Shown piece by piece: positions 1-13,880 of a DNA stretch of 52,588 nt; the stretch's first letter is position 1; each line of letters begins with the position of its first letter. Under the pieces are notes generated by a model that saw only the letters and a program-made list of their open reading frames with translations, had not been told where the DNA came from and searched no databases. The position numbers and the translations under genes are program-made. The DNA is from Acanthamoeba sp. SK_2022b (taxonomy: Eukaryota; Discosea; Longamoebia; Acanthamoebidae), in contig JANDJZ010000352.1 of NCBI GenBank assembly GCA_027943245.1, positions 1-52,588 of the forward strand, in the 5' to 3' direction.

Positions 1-590
1 AAGTTAAGCATTGACCTGATGCACATCGGTTCAACCACCACAGCCCAAAGATGTACTTGACCCAAAGGGCATCTATACATATCATGTGCATTTCAAGATG
101 TCACTTTTTCATCATTATAGATCTTCACCCACAAGAGAAGTGTGAACCAATGCACATCGGTTCTTCCACCCCAGCCCAGAGATGTACATATTTTAGGTGA
201 TATATCAGGTGTTCAGACTCAGACCTGATGTGCATCCATACCAACCCTTTAAAGATGTTTGTGAAAAACCAGTTCTTCTTGTTATGTGTTTTTTACTCAA
301 CACCAAGACTTTCCACCACTGTTTTTGGTGCACCAAGGTACTGAAAAACTTTTTTTTGAAGGGTTAGAAGAGATCAAGTTCCAACAATATAAACACAATC
401 CAAATGGACCAATGCATTTTGTCAAGTGCAAAACATCCAATTTTCAAAACTGTTTTACCTCAGTGTACAGAATTTGAAGCTTTTTTTTTTTGAGGCCTTG
501 TACATATCTCAGGGTGTTTTTATTCCATTTGTCTAAAAAGTGTACTTTGTCAAAAGAGTCATTGTTACTTTTTTCTGAACAAACCGGTGT
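1..590. repeat. AT-rich non-coding DNA with a degenerate repeat
   Basis: No gene is seen here. A motif containing GCACATCGGTTC followed about 10 bases later by CAGCCCA and AGATGTAC occurs at about 20-55 and again at about 150-188. A weaker version (TGATGTGCATCC, then AAAGATGT) lies at about 226-256. This looks like a decayed tandem or dispersed repeat. The rest is T- and A-rich without codon structure. Confidence 0.4.
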
Positions 591-1770
591 TGTGGTGTTG
601 CGATGGTGATGGTGGTGTAGTGATGGTGTGGTGGTGTGGTGATGTTGTGGTGATGTTGTGATCATTTTTATGGTGATGTGGTGTTGTTGGGGTGATGTTG
701 TGGTGGTGTTGTGGTGATGGTGTGGTGATGGTGGTGCTGTTTCTGGTGGTGGTGTAGGATGTTGGGTGTTGCAGTGGTGGTGTGGTGGTGGTGTGTGGTG
801 GTGGTGTGGTGGTGGTGTGTGGTGGTGGTGTGGTGGTGGTGGTGGTGGTGGTGGTGGTGGTCAGGTGGTGGTGGTGGTGGTGGTCAGGTGGTGGTGGTGG
901 TGGTGTGGTTGTTGTGGTGGTATGGTGGTTATTTTGGTAGGTGTTGTGGCGGTGTTGTGGTGGTGTTGTAGTGGTGTTGTGGTGGTGTTATGGTGTTGTG
1001 GTTGTGGTGGTGCGTTGGTTGTTGGTGTTGGTGATGTGGTGGTGTTGTGGTGATGTTGTGGGATGTTGGTAATGTGGTGGTGTTGTGGTGGTGCATGGTG
1101 GTGTTGTTGTTGTGGTGGTGGTGTTGTGTTGTTGAGAGACACCACAGAGAGACCCTCTTGGCGTGAACCATGTGTAGCACAAGCAGCCATGCTGCGCACT
1201 ATGGCTCCTGCGTCATTACAATTGCCCAAGAACACACACAGCCAGGTCGGGTGGGCAGGAGATGCTTGTGTGAATATGGGACACATGCAGGACTGGTGCT
1301 GGTGTTGTGGTGGTGGTGTTGTTGTGGTGCTGGTGTTGTTGTGGTGTTGTGGTGGTTTTGTGTAATGTTGTGGTGTGGTGTTGTGGTGTTGTGGTGGTGT
1401 TGTTGAGGTGGTGTTGTGGTGATGATGTGTTGTGGTGTTGTGGTGGTGCTGTGGTGGTATAGTGTGTTGTTGGTGTGTTGTGATTTTGTTGTGGTATTGT
1501 GGTGTGTTAAGGTGGTGTTGCAGTTATGTTGTGGTAGTGCTGTTGGGGTGGTGTGGTGAAGTGGTGGGTGATGCTGTGATAATTTTGATGCTGTGGTGGT
1601 GTTGTGGTGGTGTTGTGGTGATGGTATGGTGTTCTTGTGGTTTGATGCTGTGGTGGTGTTGTGGTGGTGTTGTGGTGATGGTATGGTGTTCTTGTGGTGG
1701 TGTTGTGGTGGTGTTGTGATGATGGTGTGGTGGTGGTGATGTTGTGGTGGTGGTTGTGTTGTTTGATGGT
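591..1770. repeat. G/T-only degenerate repeat tract (GTGGTGTTGTGGTG type)
   Basis: The plus strand is almost entirely G and T, built from imperfect GTGGTGTT, GTGATGTT and GGTGGT units with no fixed period. Open frames across it encode only V/W/G or H/T runs and are artefacts. A unique island of about 160 bases (1130-1290) interrupts it. Orientation flips to A/C-only at about 1770. Confidence 0.85.
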
Positions 1771-2440
1771 GTGACCACATTCACACAACATCACATTGCC
1801 ACAACACCATCACTACAACAACCGCCACAACACCATCACAACACCACCACACCCTCCACAACAACACCACCACAACATCACCACAAGAACATCACCACAA
1901 AATATCCAACAGCACCACACCATCACCATAACACCTCCAAAAAAGCACCACAACATCACCACAACATCACCACAACATCACCACAACACCACCACAACAC
2001 CACCACCACAACAACACCACAACACCACCACAACCACACCAACACCACATCACCGTAACACCACACAACACTACCATTACATCACCACCACTACAACACC
2101 ATCACAATACCACCATTACAACTGCACTACAGTACACAGCACCACGCCAGCTCCACCAGCATAACACAACACCACACCAGCTCCACACCATCACCATAAC
2201 ACCACCACAACTGCACCACAACATCACCACAACACCTGACCACCACCACCACCACCTGACCACCACCCACCACCACCACCTGACCACCACCACCACCACA
2301 ACACCACAACACCATAACACCACCACAACACCACGCCAAAACCACAACATCACCACAACATCACCACTGCGCATTTACATCACCACAACATCAGAAACCC
2401 AACACCACAGCATCACCACCACTACATCATTTTTGGCAAC
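1771..2440. repeat. A/C-only degenerate repeat tract (CACCACAACATCACC type)
   Basis: Same repeat family as the preceding tract in the opposite orientation: the plus strand is now almost only A and C. Short CCACCTGACCACC units occur at about 2240-2290. That variant recurs at 44390-44600, 45880-46160 and 50660-50760, so distant tracts share subfamilies. Confidence 0.85.
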
Positions 2441-2752
2441 GTGATGTTGGGAGGCTTGGTGGTTTCAGAAGATATTTCCTCAATCCCAATGAGTCTAATT
2501 TCATGCTAGTCAAATGGGCCCAATTGACTGGAACCATAAAGTGGGAAAAGACAGGTCTTTTCTGGTTTTATTTGTGCTGGAGGTCCATAGACCCCAGTCT
2601 GTTGTTAGCTGCCTCCCAACCAACTGCCAACACCTCCTGCCCAGCAACCACAACTGCCTCCACCCACCAAAAAGCCACTGCTGGCACCACCAAACCACTG
2701 CCCACCCACACCCACAACTGCAAGTGCAAATGGTTGTTCATGGGACTTACCC

Positions 2753-3390
2753 TTACAGCAAAGTCAAGCGTACATTGATGACCCAGTGGTGTAAAACATT
2801 GTCAGCCACACCTACACTGTCTTCCATCTGGTGCCTTGAAGCCAGAGAAAGCAAGGTTTGTGCCTCGACTGGGGTTGTAGGTTCTGACTGGTTAGGGTTC
2901 TCTTGAAGAAGAAGGATGTGAACCAGTTCCTGCAGCTGGCGTAGCTCAGCTGGGTTGCTTGCCCCTCCCGGGTGCTGCTGCCTGCAGGTGTGCTTCTTGT
3001 GGTGCAGCTGTACAGAAAGACACCCCACTAGCCTCTTCAAGATATGGTGAGTGATCAGCTGCTGTCTAACCTGCTTTAAAGCAAGCCATTGGGGACTCTC
3101 ATAATGGGGAGTCATGTGGGTGGACATCTGATCAGAGAAGAGAACTTCCAAGCAGGTGGGACTGCCCGCTTGCAACAGTTGAGCAAACTTGCCAATGTCA
3201 TAGAGCAAGCAGTCCACTGGTGGATGATCTCCTGCAGGCACCATGAGGTGTGTAGAGTCAAAAATAAATGAGCTCCAGCCAAGACTGGAAGTCCACATAC
3301 CCATTCTGAACAGAGTTTTGGTCGGTCCACCCAAGCCACCAGAGCCAACCAGCACCAGCTGTGGTGGCGTCACATGTATCTGAAGCCAGA
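2753..3390 (-). pseudogene. Second, decayed RlaP/COG3541-like nucleotidyltransferase domain
   Basis: Read on the minus strand, this stretch resembles the later half of the domain encoded at 3730-5411. A segment YDIGKFAQLLQAG, ending in LEVLF, parallels LHEVGYFCHLLLQGD, ending in VEALF, of the upstream copy. Downstream, LKQVRQQLITHHILKR parallels LRENRGLFLTRQVLDKY. The expected Gly-Ser motif is present only as VGSGGLGG, and the following Asp-x-Asp that would bind metal is not visible. Base composition is less GC-rich than in the neighbouring exons. It may be the C-terminal half of the same gene (the frame is open from 3853 to 2753) or a relic of tandem duplication. Homology is inferred by eye. 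Confidence 0.4.
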
Positions 3391-3729
3391 TGTGGCGATT
3401 ACAGAAAGGTGGATTTAGAGTTGGTGCAGTCAGGAGAGAGTTTGCAACGGAGGAGAGGGGGGCGGATAGGATACCCCAAAATAGGTCTGGTCCCTTTGGA
3501 GCAGGAGGAGAATAGGACCAGTTGTGGCTATGTCGAGTCCCAAATTGGCGGTAAGCGCGGTGGCTTGCAAGTCTGTGGTGGCTGTATGAAATGGAAAACC
3601 GACCATCAGTAAGGCAAGGCGATCGATCGATTGAAAGGACCAGGTGCATTGCGGTGGATGGGGAGGGAGGTTTGCCTCTGGGGAAGGAGGAGGGCACGGG
3701 AGGGGGAGGATATCGGGACAGACGAAGCT

Positions 3730-5411
<1,682 letters not shown>

Positions 5412-5422
5412 CTGTACACCAC

Positions 5423-5442
5423 ACACACACGCGCGCGCGCGC

Positions 5443-5506
<64 letters not shown>
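5423..5506. repeat. (AC)n microsatellite
   Basis: About 84 bases of AC with a short GCGCGCGC segment near its left end. It fills the intron that joins the YTH exons to the nucleotidyltransferase exons. Confidence 0.95.
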
Positions 5507-5509
<3 letters not shown>

Positions 5510-5575
5510 GAAGAGGATGAGCGGAGAGCGGAGAGGGAAGAGCTGCAGCGCGGAAAGCGAGTCATGGCGCCGTAC

Positions 5576-6462
5576 CGCTGTAAAGCGTCAGCTGCCTTGC
5601 GTTCCTCGAAAGTGACGGCTTGGTCCAGCAATGAACACAACTCCTCGGCTGCCGCTGGGCTCACCTCCTGCGCAGTCACGCCCCCATACGAGAGAGAGAG
5701 AGGAGAAGGAAAGAGAAGGAAAGAGAAGGAAAACAGGGGCAGCCGTGTGAGACAGGCGCATGTGCATGATAAGAAAAGATTCATCACGTGAGGCTACCTG
5801 GCAGTTGCGGGATCTATTGACGGTATGACCGTCGTCCAGCTGGTTCAAGATCGCGGCGGTGCGTGCGAAAGGGAGGCCCTGCTGCGTGAGATCTGGAAAG
5901 TATCGTAACCACTGCACGCCAACCGGTGGCGCCAATTGACCGAGGGCCAGCGCGTCGTCATCGGCAGGTCTAGCGCAGGACACATTAATGAGGTTGTTCG
6001 AAACCAAAAGAAAAGATGAAGCACGTGAGCGAGCGAGAGAGAGCCAACGTGTTACCCTGCAAAAGCGTGGGGGTAGCGTTTTACGTCGTCGGTGGTCAGC
6101 TGTTGTCCGGCGCTGGTCATGCGAGCGTAGCCCTTCCACGACTTGCTGCCGGCCACGGAGAAGAGCAGTATCACTTCATCTGCCTGCTTCCTCCCCCCCG
6201 GCTGGTGAGCGAAGAGAGAAGCAGGCCGGTGATGTGGTGGAAAGAGCACCTGTGCGAAGGCTTGCTGGAGAAGATGAAGAGGCTGCGGAGGTGTCTTGCG
6301 CCAGGGTGTGGCCCACAGCCCTGTTGCTATGGATCTGTCCAGACTGCCCACCCCACGGCATTTTATCGCGAAGTAGCGCCGCCTGACACTCTCGGTCTCA
6401 CACAAACCGGGCGCAGGCGCCGCCACAAGCATGGGCGGGGCCAGTGGCGCGGTAAGCTCCAT
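5576..6462 (-). CDS. YTH-domain RNA-binding protein (m6A reader), N-terminus not resolved
   Basis: YTH domains bind N6-methyladenosine in RNA through an aromatic cage. Inferred minus-strand exons are 6462-6250, 6183-6056, 5969-5798 and 5667-5576, with phases matching at each junction. Exon 1 has RRRYFAIKC and then GLWATPW, where the first Trp (residue 50 of this frame) is the expected first cage residue. Exon 2 has EVILLFSVAGS and KGYARMTS, the core strand and turn. Exon 3 has VGVQWLRYF with the second cage Trp, then LPFARTAAILNQ. Exon 4 has QEVSPAAAEELCSLL, matching the end of the domain. The frame before 6462 ends in CGGCAG, a possible splice acceptor, so an upstream exon is likely. The last exon splices in phase to the nucleotidyltransferase exons at 5411. 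Confidence 0.75.
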
Positions 6463-6903
6463 CTGCCGACAGATCTTCTGGGGACGTTGTTTTGTTGAAA
6501 CTCAACTTCGCGCAGCGCGAGAAAGATGGGGAAACAAGGAACCAAAATACAAAAAAAAAAATAAAATAATAAAACATGGTTCGTTGCCAGAGAGAGAGAA
6601 GATAAAAAGAAAAGGGGGGATGGGGGGTCATCGATTCTGGGCCAAAAGTTTGGACGCGCTCTGGAACGCCAGGGCTGCTTGCTTCTCTCTCTCTCTCTCT
6701 CTGCCCCCGCGGTGCATTCATTTTTGGGAGCTCTGGGCGCACGGGCAAGGAGCTCCGGTGGTGGGCAAGGCCCTTGCCTCTCGGACCAGATCAGCAGGAA
6801 CTCGCCAGCGCGGGCTCCGGAGCGGGCACGGGCGGCATGTCAATCAGCTCTGCGGCAAACGTTTTGGGTGGTCGGTCGACGAGACAGAGTCGTTAAACCC
6901 GTG

Positions 6904-7635
6904 CTACCCCGGGGGGTGGTGGGGTGGTGTATCGGGTTGGGGTGTTTGTTCTGTACCGTAGATCTGGATGTACGACTCGGAGAGGGAAATGAGCTGCGGC
7001 ATGGTTTCCCGCACCATCAGATCCTGAATTTCGAACCACTGCTCGGTGCCCTGCAACCCACTCACAGCCACAGTCACAGCCACGGTCACGAGGATATCCT
7101 CTTCTGCTTATCACATTGAGAGCGAGAGAGAGAGAGAGAGAGGAGAGGGAGCGAGAGAGCGAAAGAAACAAAGTTGCCTGACGGAAGAGGAAGGAAGGGA
7201 GGGAGGGAGGGAGGGGAGAGGCGTGGACGCACCCTGCACTGGAGATGGACCTTGTAGGCCCCCTTGGCAAACGTTCCCTCATGGCAGATGTTGGCCACCA
7301 GGTTGTACTTGGTGGGTGCGCTGACCTCCCTGATTGTGGTGTCTGCACGTGCGCGTTGTGGGCGCGTGCACAAACCGGAGCCGGAGGGTTCCGGCTTCCG
7401 TTTCGGTGAGAGCGAGTCCATAAGAATGCCACACGTCGATGCGCAAAGGTGGGTCCGCACACTCTCGCATTTGGAGGTTCTTCACGGGAAAGTTGACGAT
7501 CGTGGGGTTCTTCTCCATGAACCAGTTGTTCTTGGTGAAGCGCTTGAGGTGCACTATGAGGTAGCGTGGCAGACGAGTGAGGATGTATTGCTTCGTCTCG
7601 TTCTTGACCGCGATGTCCTACACACACATCACACA

Positions 7636-7703
<68 letters not shown>

Positions 7704-8311
7704 AGGGAGGGGGCGAGGGATAGCCCACCACCAGCTCAGGAGGAGGAGGAGGAGGAGGAGGAGGGGTCAGGTAGAGCGGGAGGGAGGGGAGCACAGGACA
7801 CACCTGCTCCGATTGGCCGTCAAACTTCTGGAGGATGGTGAAGAGAGGAACCTGCGGGATCACGTTCTTCTCCGCCTCCCCTTTGAAGAGAGGGGGCGGG
7901 GGCAGCTCAATGGAAAGGTACCTGCGCGTTACACGAGCGCGACGGGCGCGGGTTTTAGTGCGAGGGGGGAAGAGAGAGAGAGAGAGTGAGGCGAATGTGA
8001 CAATAGCAGGAGGGAGGGAGGGCGCACAAAAAGGGAAGATTTTCTACAGTGAGGGGCTGGTCCTCCTGGGCTTTGCCGGGCTTGCTCTCGGAGGTCTGCG
8101 AGTCGAGCTCTTCCTTGGACTTGAAGGGTCTGGTGGTGACCTGCACGCTGCCCTGAAAGGCCTGGTGGATGATCGAACTGCCAGCCTTGCGTGTTCCGCC
8201 CAGGTCCTGAATCCCCAGCGAGTGTGGCGCACGCAACCGGTCCGACGATGCAATTTGCCACATGTCAGCGTGCGGGTCACACCGTGTATGGGAGCTCTCT
8301 CTCTCTCTCTC

Positions 8312-8394
<83 letters not shown>

Positions 8395-9171
8395 TTCTCC
8401 ACGCGGTGGCAAGCGTACGCGGTGAAGCGTGTTGAGAAGCCAGGATAGGAATTCTATGGGATCGCTGGACACCCCGATTTGAAACCGCTTGTTGCTCGCG
8501 CGCACTACAGCCTGTGGTATCAACAGGTACACACGCACACAAACATGTTTGTATAAATGACATTTACGCATATTCGCAACGGGCAGTGGGCGGGCGGAAT
8601 GTTGCGAATGAAACGCGAGTGAGCCGCGGCTGGTCCGCTCAGCGGCGAGGATTGGGGGGGGAGAGGAGGGCGCACCTGGATGAGCTCGTGCGGGCTGACA
8701 TGAGATTTGAAGTTCCTCGGGTCCCACATCTTGCGGATGAGGTCGCCGAACGAATGGACCAGATGGGACTTGCACTATATCCAGCCACCGCCACGCGCGT
8801 GTCCATGCGCGTGAGCAGCAGCAACAATCGCTGCGGCATTTGACGAGGCCACTTGGCTGCCGGGGCGAGGGAGGGGAGGGGAGGGGAGGGGAGGGTGCGG
8901 GTACATCGCGGTAGTTCTCCTCGAGGAGGAAAAAGTCGCGTAGGGGGCGGACATGGGCGAGAGAATGCACGACGGCGTTGATGTAGTCGTTGTTCTTGAT
9001 GTTGTTGAGGCCCACCACTCCCGGGTAGTAGACCGATCCATCGAGCGCATGGGAGGGGAGGGCCATGCTGTCCAGTTTGGCCACGAGAGCGCGCGTATAG
9101 CGAGGGTGCAACACAAACTGCAGCCAGCACGCCCCCCCCGTCCACCACGAGGAGCGCAGTGGCCTTGTGTT

Positions 9172-9231
<60 letters not shown>

Positions 9232-9633
9232 CGAGCGAGAGCAAGGCGCCCACGAGCAAGCTTGGGAGTGGGGAGTGGGGAGAAACGTTGGCGATACCAA
9301 CCTTGATGTCGTCCAGAGAAGTATCCTGCACCTCATAGCCATCGGGCAGGCAGTAGACCTGTGGTGTGGGTGGTAGAAACCAATCAGAGGTAGTCCTCAA
9401 TCGCTCGAGTACCCCTCCACCTCCTCCACATCACCACCGTTCATCGCGTGGGCCACGTCGTCCGTCTTGGACGACGCGGGGGGGCCCACCGTGCACGTAA
9501 AATGCTCGCCCCGAAGTACCTTTTCGTTGAGCAGGTTGATGAACACGTGGTGGTCCGCTTGAAGGCTGTGGTAATAGGCGTGTGAACCTCGGCCCCTACC
9601 TGGGCGGTGGCGGGTACGTTGGAAGTGGGTGGT

Positions 9634-9665
<32 letters not shown>

Positions 9666-10026
9666 CAAGGCCTAACCGGAACCAGAGGTGGGCATAGAAC
9701 GTGCCTTGGAAGTACTTGCCGCACGTGAGGCATGCGTAGACGTTGACGTTGGTGGAGGAAACACTACACACCTTTTCGAAATCAAAGTCGAGGAGAGCAC
9801 GGTTCACTGTGTCGAGGTAGGGGCAGCGCCGAGGGACGACAGCACCACCCGTTCCCGACGGAGGTCTAATCTCGTCGCCCCCTTCCTCCTTATGATTGCG
9901 CTGCTCCTTGTCATCCTCGGCAAGCTCACACTTAGACCTTTTGTGGTTGCTCGCGGTGGGGGCGTTTGCCCCGTTCTCCGAGAAGAGCGCAGATTGCTTG
10001 CGCTTGCTACCTTCCTCTTGCATCAC
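6904..10026 (-). CDS. USP39: USP39/Sad1-like splicing factor, catalytically inactive ubiquitin-hydrolase fold
   Basis: USP39/Sad1 belongs to the U4/U6.U5 tri-snRNP and is needed for its assembly in the nucleus. Exon 1 (10026-9705) has a basic and acidic N-terminus, then the ZnF-UBP start CPYLDTVNRALLDF and YACLTCGKYFQG. Exon 2 (9599-9520) adds SHAYYHSLQADHHVFINL. Later exons run to 6904: YCLPDGYEVQD (about 9360-9301), VGLNNIKNNDYINAV (about 9117-8908), KMWDPRNFKSHVSPHEL (about 8750-8680), FLSWLLNTLHR (about 8480-8415), VIPQVPLFTILQKFDG (7920-7809), LKRFTKNNWFMEKNPT (about 7530), then the C-terminal QWFEIQDL and LISLSESYIQIYG. The position of the protease catalytic Cys holds Asp in NNDYIN, as in human USP39, so deubiquitination is not expected. 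Introns carry CA, CT and GGA microsatellites. About ten introns; some borders are approximate. Confidence 0.92.
7621..7700. repeat. (CA)n microsatellite in a USP39 intron
   Basis: About 80 bases of CA with two small interruptions at the left end, followed by a (GGA)n tract at about 7738-7764. Both lie between USP39 exons. Confidence 0.95.
8313..8392. repeat. (AC)n microsatellite in a USP39 intron
   Basis: About 80 uninterrupted bases of AC, directly after a short (CT)n run at 8294-8312. Confidence 0.95.
9174..9230. repeat. (CA)n microsatellite in a USP39 intron
   Basis: About 57 bases of CA between the USP39 exons ending near 9301 and starting near 9117. A (CAG)n run lies in the first intron at 9637-9665. 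Confidence 0.95.
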
Positions 10027-10300
10027 TCTATCTATAAAATCTCAAACAATCCGCGACTTTTCTTTGGGCCAAGACCCTACACAGCATACCAAACATACCG
10101 CACCCAACCCTAACCACGGACCACGATACATACTACCACATACAGCACCACACCACTGTGTGAATGCACTGTGTGTGGTGTACAATGAGCAGTGTAGAAG
10201 TGAATATCTATTGCCTTATATTGATGAGCATAACCTGTAGTACACTTTCTTACAGCAGGCCATGCCATATCATCAAGTGCTACTCAGTGAAAGTTGCTAT
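10027..10300. other. Spacer upstream of USP39
   Basis: About 270 bases between the USP39 start and the next repeat tract. It presumably holds the USP39 promoter, since that gene reads leftward from 10026. I see no TATA box, RNA gene or open frame with coding character. Confidence 0.4.
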
Positions 10301-13300
10301 ATGAGTTCACCACAACATCAGCACACCACCACAACTAAAACAACACCAAAACAACACCACAACAACACCACCACAATATCACCACACAACCACAACACCA
10401 ACATTGACTTGGTATGCAGATGGTGCAGTGTTGTTGTGGTGTTGTTGTTTTTGTGTTGTGGTGAAGTGGTGAGTGATGTTGTGATGTTGTTGTGTTGTAG
10501 TGGTGTTGTAGTGGTGTTGTTGTTGTTTAGTTGTGGTGATGGTTGTTATGATGGTGTTGTGGTGTGTTGTGGTGTGGTTGTGGTCATGTGGTGGTGGTGT
10601 TGAGGTGGTGTGGTGTGGTGTTGTTGTGGTTGTTGTGGTTGTTGTGGCGTGTTATTGTGGTGGTGGAGTTGTAGTGTTGTGGTGTTGTAGCGTGTTGTTG
10701 TGGTGGTATGGTGGTGATGTGGTGGTGATGTTCAGGTGGTGTTGTGGTGGTGGTGATGTGGTGTTGTGGTGTTGTGGTGGTGGTGTTGTGGTGGTGTGGG
10801 TGTGGTGTTGTGGTGGTGGTGATGGTGTTGTTGTGGTGATGTTGCGGTGATGTTGTGGTGGTGTGGTGGTGGTGGTGGTGGTGGTGTTGTTGTGGTGGTG
10901 TGGTGGTGGTGGTGGTGGTGTTGTTGTTGTGGTGGTGTGGTGGTGGTGGTGGTGTTGTTGTGGTGTGGTGGTGTTGTGGTGGTGTGGTGGTGATGGTGTT
11001 GAGGTTGTGGTGATGTTGTAGTGCTGTGGCAGTTGTGGATTGTGGTGATGGTATGGTGCTGGTGTGGTGTCACTGCGTGGTGGTGCTTTGCTGCTTTGGT
11101 GATTGTGTGGTGTTGCTGTGGTGATGTTGTGGTGGTGGTGTTGTGTTGTGGTGATGATGTTGTGGTGGTGTTGTGGTGGTGTTGTGATGCTGTTGTGGTG
11201 GTGGTTGTAGGGGCGTTGTGGTGTTGTTGCAGTGATGTTGTGGTGCTATGATGTTGTGGTGTTATGGTGTTGTGGTGGTGTGGTGTGGTGTTGTGGCTGT
11301 ATTATGTTGGCTGTGTCATGGTGTGGTGGTGTTGTGGTGGTGTTATGGTGATGTTATTGTGGTGATGTTATTGTGGTGATGTAGTGTTGTTGTGGTGTTG
11401 TGGTGGTGTGGTGTTGTGGTGATGTGGTGATGTTGTAGTGGTGTTGTAGTTGTGTACTGTAGTGGTGATGTGGTGGTGATGGTGATGGTTAGGTGGTGGT
11501 TGTGGGGTGTGGTGTGGTGTTAGGTGGTGGTGGTGGGGTGGTGGTGTTGTGGTGTGGTGTGGGGGTGCTGTTGTGGTGGTGGTGGTGTTGTGGTAATGTT
11601 GTATTGTGGTGTTGTGGTGGGGTGCTGTTGTGGTGTGGTGATGGTGTGATTGTGTGATATGGTAGTGATGTTGTGGTGTTGTGGTGGGGTGCTGCTGTGG
11701 TGATGTTGTGTGCTATTGTGATGGTGTTGTTGTGTTGTGATATTGTGATGGTGTAGTGTTGGTTTTGTGGTGTTGTGAGATTGGTGATGTATTGGGTGGT
11801 GTTGGGTTTATGTTGTGGTGTTGTGGTAATGTAAAGGTTTGCAGTGTGGTGGTGGTGTGGTGTTTTGGATGTTCTATGATGCTGTTGTGGTGGATGTTGT
11901 GGTGTTGTTGTGATGATGTTGTGGTGATATTGTGGAGATGTTGTGGTGTTGTGGCGATGTTGGGTGATGTTGTGGTGATGTTGTGGTGATGGTGTGGTGA
12001 GCTTGGTGTGGTGTTGTGCTGATTGTTTGTTGACTGGTGTTGTCATGTTGTTGTTGTGTTGTGGTGTGATGTTGCAGTGATGTTGTTGTGTTATGGTGCT
12101 GTGCGAATGTAGTGGTGTTGTGATGTTGTGGTGGTGTTGTTATGGTGTTGTTATGGTGTTGTGGTGTCAGTGTGGTGTTGTTGTGGTGTTGTGGTGGTGG
12201 TGGTGTTGTGGTGGTGATGTTGTGGTGATGTTCTGGGGTGTTGTGGTGTTGTGGTGTTGTTGTGATGGTGGTGATGGTGTGTTGGTGTTTTTGATGGTTG
12301 GTATTGTGGTGATGTTCTGGTTCAGTTGTGGTGTCGTTTAGTGGTGGTGTTGTGGAATGTTGTAGTGGTTGTGAGGATGGGGTAGTGCTATTGTGGTGTT
12401 TTGTGGTGTTTTGGTGCTCATGATGCTGTGGTGATGTTCTGGTGCAGTCGTGCTGTTGTGGTGATGATGTGGTGTTTTTGTGGTGATGGTGTTTGCGTGG
12501 TGATGGTGTTGTGTGATGTGGTGTTTTTGTGGTGCCAGTGGTGTGTGGTGATGAGGATTATCAATGTATGCCGAAAAATCATGCAGTTGATGTTGTGGTG
12601 ATGTGCTTGCGTTGTGGCGTTGGGGTTGTGTTGTCAGGTTGGTAGTGGTGGTGTTGTGGTGGGTGTTGTGGTATTGTTGTGGTGTTGGGGTTATGTTGTG
12701 GTGGTTATGTGGTCATGGTGTGATGATGTGCTGTTGTTGTGGTGGTGATTTGATTATATTGTGGTGGTATGGTAAGTTATGGAGATACCAACACCACAAT
12801 TCCACACCATCACCACAACACCAACACCAACACCAACACCAACACCAACACCAACTCCAACTCCAACACAACAACACCACAACACCACAACACCACTGCC
12901 CATCACCACAACACCACCAGACCATAACACCAACACCACAACATAACCACCACACCACCAGCACATCCTCACCACAACAACACCACAATACCACAACACC
13001 ATACCATCACCCCAACATCACAACAATGCCAGCACAACGCCACAACCACAACATCACCACCACACCACCATCGTGATAAAATCATGACAACAACACCAAA
13101 ACCACGACACCAAAACATCTCCACAACACCACAAAAACATCCAACAGGACCACAGGTTGTGGTTGTTAATGTTGTGGTGGTGCAGTTGGTGTTGTTGTGG
13201 TTGTCGTAGTGGTGTTGTGATGCTGTTGGGGTGGCATTGTGGTGGTAGTGTAGTAATTGTGGTGTTGTGGTGTTGTGGTTATGGTGTAGGGATGTTATGG

Positions 13301-13425
13301 AAAGGGAATGGGTTGTAGTGTAAGTGGTGGTGTAGTTATATTGTGGTGTGGTGGTTGTGTGGTTATGTTGTGTTGGGGTGGTGATGTTTTGACATTGTGG
13401 TGGTGTAGATGGTGTGGTGCCAATC
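10301..13425. repeat. Strand-asymmetric repeat tract with several orientation switches
   Basis: A/C-only on the plus strand at about 10301-10405, G/T-only at about 10420-12785, A/C-only at about 12788-13155, then G/T-only at about 13156-13425. Units are imperfect GTGGTGTTGTGGTGATG strings, with no exact period except a short CAACAC array near 12815-12855. No coding signal is present; long frames are runs of C/V/W/G or H/T/N. Confidence 0.85.
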
Positions 13426-13880
13426 TGATACTGCAACCACTGGACAAAGCCCCACTCTGCACACCAGGAGCTCCATATCTCATTCATCCACAACCTTAAG
13501 GAATGGGCAGACATATTTGAAGCTCATGCCGCCTTGACCACCCTGTAAGGGTGATTACTCCATTTTGATGGCCTCACTGCGCACCCTCGCACTGATCCTC
13601 TACTAGACAGCCCTCTCTTCCACCTCCAGACGAGGGTCAAAGTTGTTCAGTCTTGCGCTTCAATTTGCTCTTGTACTTTAGGTAGCTGTCCATGCTGATG
13701 CAGGATAGGGTATGCGCTGCCTTTCACCTGCTGAAGACGAAGCTTCCTACCTGCTCGTGAACACAGTGGCCAAGTGGAGCGAGAACACATAGCGCCAGCC
13801 AAACTCCCCCACGGTAGGAGAGGCACTTCTCCTTCTTGGGCGCCATTGCGAACGTGTTAGGCGAGATCGCCACGTCTAAT
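13426..13880 (-). other. Unique spacer with one small possible ORF
   Basis: Unique sequence. A minus-strand ATG at 13846 starts a frame MAPKKEKCLSYRGG followed by a hydrophobic stretch VWLALCVLAPLG. It stops after 42 residues unless a 23-base GT-AG intron (13750-13728) is removed, in which case it ends at 13647. That intron is shorter than any other here. This could be a small membrane protein or chance; no family was recognised. Confidence 0.2.

Noticed and set aside
759..1800. Long open frames encoding V/W/G, H/T or Q/H runs
   Set aside because: They come from two-letter DNA composition, exist in several frames at once on both strands, and lack any non-repetitive segment.
10080..10120. Telomere-like CCCTAACC string upstream of USP39
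   Set aside because: A single occurrence without tandem repetition, so chance is sufficient.
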